DNA of 64,000 bases from Mesonia profundi. GTDB lineage: Bacteria; Bacteroidota; Bacteroidia; Flavobacteriales; Flavobacteriaceae. Of the stretch, positions 60,714 to 64,000 are shown one piece after another. The position numbers and the translations under genes were made by a program. Positions within the stretch are counted from its first letter, which is position 1, and each line of letters starts with the position of its first letter. The notes beneath the pieces are model-generated. The model was not told the origin of the DNA. It was given only the letters and a program-made list of their open reading frames with translations, and made no database searches. The DNA lies in contig NZ_JAVHUL010000007.1 in the NCBI RefSeq assembly GCF_031085155.1, positions 23,216-87,215 on the forward strand, given 5' to 3'.

Positions 60714-61265
60714 ATGAAATTAGAATCATCCCAAGTGGAATTAGGTAAAAAAGCTCCTGATTTTTCTTTATTGGATGCCAGCACGAACAATTTAATTAGT
60801 TTAGCCGCCGTGCAAGGAGAGCGAGGAACGGTGGTGATGTTTATTTGCAACCACTGCCCATTTGTGAAACACGTGGTAGAGGAAATGGTTCGTTTGGCTA
60901 ATGATTACCGCATTTTAGGATTTGGTTTTGTCGCTATTTCTAGTAATGATGCCCAACAATATCCTCAAGATGGGTTAGAGCACATGTGGGATTTCGCTAG
61001 AGAAAATCATTTCACCTTTCCTTATCTATATGATGAAAGCCAGCGGGTGGCAAAAGCCTATGATGTTGCTTGCACGCCAGATTTTTATGTATATGACGCT
61101 GCCGCGGAATTGGTTTATCACGGGCAATTGGATGATTCTAGACCTCAAAATGGAATTGCCGTAAACGGAAGAAGTGTACGGGAAATTTTAGATGCGATTT
61201 TTAACAGCAGGCCTATACCTCAACTGCAAAAGCCTAGCGTGGGTTGTGGCATTAAGTGGAAATAA
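60714..61265 (+). CDS. Thioredoxin-fold peroxiredoxin-like protein (AhpC/TSA family)
   Basis: A 183-residue cytoplasmic protein of the redoxin family. The start LGKKAPDFSLLDAS and MFICNHCPFVKHVVEEMVRLAND show the thioredoxin fold with a CNHC pair at the active site. VACTPDFYVYDAAAELVYHGQLDD follows the cis-Pro. No signal peptide is seen. It may reduce peroxides or disulfides; the actual substrate is unknown. It is monocistronic, and a terminator-like hairpin follows. Confidence 0.9.
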   Translation: MKLESSQVELGKKAPDFSLLDASTNNLISLAAVQGERGTVVMFICNHCPFVKHVVEEMVRLANDYRILGFGFVAISSNDAQQYPQDGLEHMWDFARENHFTFPYLYDESQRVAKAYDVACTPDFYVYDAAAELVYHGQLDDSRPQNGIAVNGRSVREILDAIFNSRPIPQLQKPSVGCGIKWK

Positions 61266-61297
61266 AAAAGCCACTCACAACGAGCAGCTTTTTTAAA
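61264..61297 (+). terminator. Terminator-like hairpin after the thioredoxin-fold gene
   Basis: AAAAAAGC ... GCTTTTTT with a short inner CTC/GAG stem; the middle has a mismatch. It lies between convergent genes and could serve both. Confidence 0.55.
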
Positions 61298-61315
61298 ATT
61301 ATAAATGAGAAGAAA

Positions 61316-62245
61316 TTAAGCTTTTACTAGCTCTACTTCAAAAACCAAGCTTGCGTTTGGAGGAATCACTCCGCCAGCACCTTGCGCGCCGTAGCCTAAA
61401 TGAGAAGGAACCACAAAAGTGGCTTTATCACCTTGGTTTAATAACATAATTCCTTCATCCCATCCTGCGATGACATGTCCCATTCCTACAGGAAACTGAA
61501 TGGGTTTATTTCTTTTAAAAGAAGAATCAAACACAGTCCCATCGGCTAACATTCCTTTGTAATGAACCGAAACTTCGCTTCCTTTTTTAGGCTTTGATCC
61601 TTTCCCTTCTTGGGTGATTTTATAATGCAAACCACTATCGGTTTTGCTCATCCCCTCAGTTAGTGATTTCATTTTATCTTCTTCTTTTTTTTTAGCTTCT
61701 GCTTCTCTTTCTGCCTTAGAAGAATTGAACTTTTCAAAAGCGGCTTTAGCATCAAAATTTTGAGCCTCTTCTCCTACTCTTTCTATCGTTAAGGTTTCAA
61801 TCTTATCACCTTGCTCAATTTCATCTACGATATCTTGACCTTTTACTACTTTTCCAAAGATGGTATGTTTCCCATCCAACCACGGGGTTGGTACGTGGGT
61901 AATAAAAAACTGACTTCCGTTGGTTCCTGGTCCGGCATTCGCCATAGATAAAACTCCGGGTTGATCGTGCTTTAAATCTGCATGAATTTCATCCTCAAAC
62001 TGGTAGCCTGGACCACCCGTCCCTTTTCCTTTAGGGTCACCTCCTTGTACCATAAAATCCGCGATTACACGGTGAAATATGAGTCCGTCGTAATACTTAG
62101 TTCCTTCCGCTTTAGCGTCATTTTTTATTTTTCCTTCAGCAAGTCCTATAAAATTCCCAACAGTTCCTGGAGTTTTATCGTGAGTTAACTTCACTAAAAT
62201 TTCTCCTTTATTGGTTGTAAACTTGGCGTAGATTCCGTTTTCCAT
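61316..62245 (-). CDS. Dual-family immunophilin: cyclophilin-FKBP fusion
   Basis: A 309-residue protein without a signal peptide that joins two unrelated prolyl-isomerase folds. Residues 1-160 are a cyclophilin ([51 protein letters not shown]). A Lys/Glu/Ala-rich linker runs from about 160 to 200. Residues 205-309 are an FKBP ([51 protein letters not shown]). Both active sites look intact. Such CFBP fusions have been described from Flavobacterium. Role: cytoplasmic protein folding, by inference. Confidence 0.94.
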   Translation of the reverse strand: MENGIYAKFTTNKGEILVKLTHDKTPGTVGNFIGLAEGKIKNDAKAEGTKYYDGLIFHRVIADFMVQGGDPKGKGTGGPGYQFEDEIHADLKHDQPGVLSMANAGPGTNGSQFFITHVPTPWLDGKHTIFGKVVKGQDIVDEIEQGDKIETLTIERVGEEAQNFDAKAAFEKFNSSKAEREAEAKKKEEDKMKSLTEGMSKTDSGLHYKITQEGKGSKPKKGSEVSVHYKGMLADGTVFDSSFKRNKPIQFPVGMGHVIAGWDEGIMLLNQGDKATFVVPSHLGYGAQGAGGVIPPNASLVFEVELVKA

Positions 62246-62341
62246 AGTATGTGTTTTTTAAAAAGGCAAAGGTAAGTCGTTCTTGGGGCTTTTCCTAAAA
62301 TTAGTTTTTGTCGGCTCCCTGCCCGAAAGCTTCAACAAAAA

Positions 62342-62722
62342 TTAATCAGCCTTATGAATAGAAGTTCCTTTAAAAAAGTACATTTCATGACCACCAAGTC
62401 TTGAATTAAAATCCTCAGCTTCAAGGAAAAGATATGATTTACCAGAAAATACAAGCTTGTCATTTACCTCTATTCCATCGGGTTTTTCACACAATACATA
62501 ATTATTTACAGCATCAATGGTTTGGGGGATATGGTAACGAATAGCATATTTTTCTTTTTCTTCTAAATAAATTAACTCCCCACTTCTATCTTCAAATTGT
62601 TCTTGCAATTCTCTTTCTTGTGTGCAAAAGTCACTTTGAGCATGGTTTTTATTTTTATTATACTGACTGCCGCAACTTCCCAACGTAAATAATACGGCTA
62701 AAAATAAATATATATTTTTCAT
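62342..62722 (-). CDS. Small putative lipoprotein, unknown function
   Basis: A 126-residue protein with a lipobox (LFTLGSC, Cys17) and a polar mature part beginning GSQYNKNKNHAQSD. Two further cysteines (FCTQ and YVLCEK) could form a disulfide. No family recognised. It stands alone between the immunophilin and recQ genes, with no visible terminator. Confidence 0.7.
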   Translation of the reverse strand: MKNIYLFLAVLFTLGSCGSQYNKNKNHAQSDFCTQERELQEQFEDRSGELIYLEEKEKYAIRYHIPQTIDAVNNYVLCEKPDGIEVNDKLVFSGKSYLFLEAEDFNSRLGGHEMYFFKGTSIHKAD

Positions 62723-62828
62723 AAGTTCAAATTTGAATTAGGCGTAAAACTAAACAAATTCACTAAAAACAAAAACCTCATCTCTTATTGACAAGAAATC
62801 AGGTTGATCTATTTTACAAGTCTATTTA

Positions 62829-64000
62829 TTAATTCGCTACTTCGCTCATAAACTTGATGCGATATAAGCGTAGATCTTCATCTTCGTATTCCCCGTCAAA
62901 TTCTTCCATGGCTTCTTCAATATTATCGGTATCGGCTTCTAAGAAATAATCGTGCAATTCTTCTTGTTGTTCTTCATCAAACAACTCATCAATCCAATAA
63001 GAGATATTTAGTTTGGTTCCGCTATAGACAATGGCTTCTACTTCTTTGATAAAGCTTTTCATGTCCATCCCCTTGGAGGAAGCAATATCTGGTAAAGGTA
63101 ACTTACGATCTACGTTTTGAATGATGTATAATTTAATGGCACTATTAGCACCGGTAGATTTTACGATTAAATCATCTGGACGTAAAATGTCATTTTCTTC
63201 TACATAGGTAGTGATAAGCTTCACAAATTCCTTTCCGAATTTTTTAGCTTTTCCATCTCCTACCCCGTGAATATTCCCCAACTCTTCTAAAGTAATAGGG
63301 TATTTGGTCGCCATATCTTCTAGCGAAGGATCTTGAAAAACCACATACGGCGGAACTTCTTTTTTATGAGCTACCTTTTTTCTTAAATCTTTGAGCATTT
63401 TCATTAAGCGCTCATCGGTAGCGCCACTTGTTTTTGCAGATACCACGTTTTTTGTACCTCCTCCTTTATCGTAACTATGATCTTCTGTCATCATAAAAGA
63501 GACAGGCTTTTTAAGGTATTCTTTTCCTTTTTCGGTAATTTTCACCACGCCGTAGGTTTCAATATCTTTTTTTAGAAACCCTGCCACCAATACTTGACGA
63601 ATCAAGGCCATCCAAAATGGAGCGTCTTTATACTTTCCTTTTCCAAAAAGAGCAATCTCATCCGTTTTATGAGATTTGATGAGTGCATTAGGTTTTCCGA
63701 TAAGGGTATTGACTACATCTTTAGATTTATAAAGCTGGTTGGTAGTTTTAACCGTTTTTAATAAGAGTTCTACTTCCGCTTGAGCTTCACTCTGTTTTTT
63801 AGGATTTTGAACATTATCATCCATATCCGCACCGTCTTCTTTCCCACCGTTAAATTCTTCCCCGAAGTAATGAAGAATAAATTTTCTTCTAGACATGGAA
63901 GTTTCGGCGTAAGCCACTACTTCTTGCAGCAAAGCGTGACCAATTTCTTGTTCGGCTACAGGTTTTCCGCTCATAAATTTTTCGAGCTTCTCAATATCTT
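62829..64000 (-). CDS. recQ: ATP-dependent DNA helicase RecQ, C-terminal part (cut by window edge)
   Basis: The frame is open to the window edge, and reading from the edge gives IEKLEKFMSGKPVAEQE, the usual RecQ sequence before the zinc region, so the helicase domains lie beyond 64000. What is visible is the RQC winged helix (about 100 residues after FILHYFGEEF), and an HRDC domain (EDMATKYPITLEELGNIHGVG), followed by an acidic C-terminus. The zinc-binding cysteines usual between YFGE and the winged helix are absent: the segment reads NGGKEDGADMDDNVQNP. RecQ unwinds recombination intermediates. Confidence 0.92.
   Translation of the reverse strand, partial: DIEKLEKFMSGKPVAEQEIGHALLQEVVAYAETSMSRRKFILHYFGEEFNGGKEDGADMDDNVQNPKKQSEAQAEVELLLKTVKTTNQLYKSKDVVNTLIGKPNALIKSHKTDEIALFGKGKYKDAPFWMALIRQVLVAGFLKKDIETYGVVKITEKGKEYLKKPVSFMMTEDHSYDKGGGTKNVVSAKTSGATDERLMKMLKDLRKKVAHKKEVPPYVVFQDPSLEDMATKYPITLEELGNIHGVGDGKAKKFGKEFVKLITTYVEENDILRPDDLIVKSTGANSAIKLYIIQNVDRKLPLPDIASSKGMDMKSFIKEVEAIVYSGTKLNISYWIDELFDEEQQEELHDYFLEADTDNIEEAMEEFDGEYEDEDLRLYRIKFMSEVAN

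Overview
The window is a stretch of chromosome from a pigmented member of the Flavobacteriaceae (Bacteroidota). The base composition is AT-rich. Promoters follow the Bacteroidota pattern TTG - about 19 nt - TAnnTTTG, and Shine-Dalgarno sequences are largely absent. Family-typical genes include PorQ of the type IX secretion system (T9SS), a T9SS-sorted cargo protein, lipoproteins with an acidic patch after the lipid cysteine, DUF349, DUF3276 and DUF6607 proteins, and a MerR-crtIBZY carotenoid operon. The genus cannot be fixed from this sequence alone. No prophage, insertion sequence, integrase, CRISPR array or plasmid gene is visible; most of the window is core genome.

Layout. 1-5.5 kb: a heptamer repeat array, an M48 protease, the (p)ppGpp enzyme Rsh, a Fur-family regulator and purA. 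5.5-16.3 kb: an OstA-like envelope protein, a class III aminotransferase, a TPR protein, two tandem DUF368 (undecaprenyl-phosphate translocase type) proteins, aroE, a DUF349 protein, a DUF808 protein and a zinc-ribbon protein. 16.3-25.7 kb: an M24 peptidase, a tandem REP-like repeat, a frameshifted CPBP protease, rpsA, cmk, porQ, an FKBP lipoprotein, an S4 protein, a phosphoribosyltransferase and aroK. 25.7-26.6 kb: two tRNA-Lys genes in a tandem duplication, then tRNA-Leu. 26.7-31.6 kb: the carotenoid operon under a CarH-like B12-domain regulator, predicting zeaxanthin. 31.7-42.1 kb: aconitase, an operon of three secreted PPIase-related proteins plus MoxR, two small genes and guaB.

42.1-49.4 kb is the most distinctive region. 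Two divergent operons share a 115-bp control region. One side carries a TonB-dependent receptor and two HmuY-like haem-binding proteins, one lipid-anchored and one T9SS-sorted. The other side carries a DUF6607 protein, an exported FMN-binding (flavinylation-type) protein and a four-helix membrane protein with an intramembrane HxH. I read this as a candidate haem/iron uptake module with its own extracytosolic flavin redox arm. A good palindromic operator candidate lies just before the receptor start codon. 49.4-64 kb: HMG-CoA lyase, a putative M50-like protein, a LysE exporter, pyrD, pepT, yajC, a DUF1573 protein, nusB, an amino-acid dehydrogenase, an ABC exporter, a DUF3276 protein, a CsaA-like protein, a thioredoxin-fold protein, a cyclophilin-FKBP fusion, a small lipoprotein and the C-terminal part of recQ, cut by the window edge.

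Intergenic DNA is rich in repeats: heptamer and 16-mer arrays, several families of dispersed palindromes, and tRNA 3'-end copies. There is also a decayed T9SS C-terminal sorting domain at 42.2 kb. Three apparent frameshifts sit at homopolymers (18464, 42294, 50592), so either small indels are decaying accessory genes or the assembly has homopolymer errors. All functional statements rest on reading motifs by eye; no database search was run.
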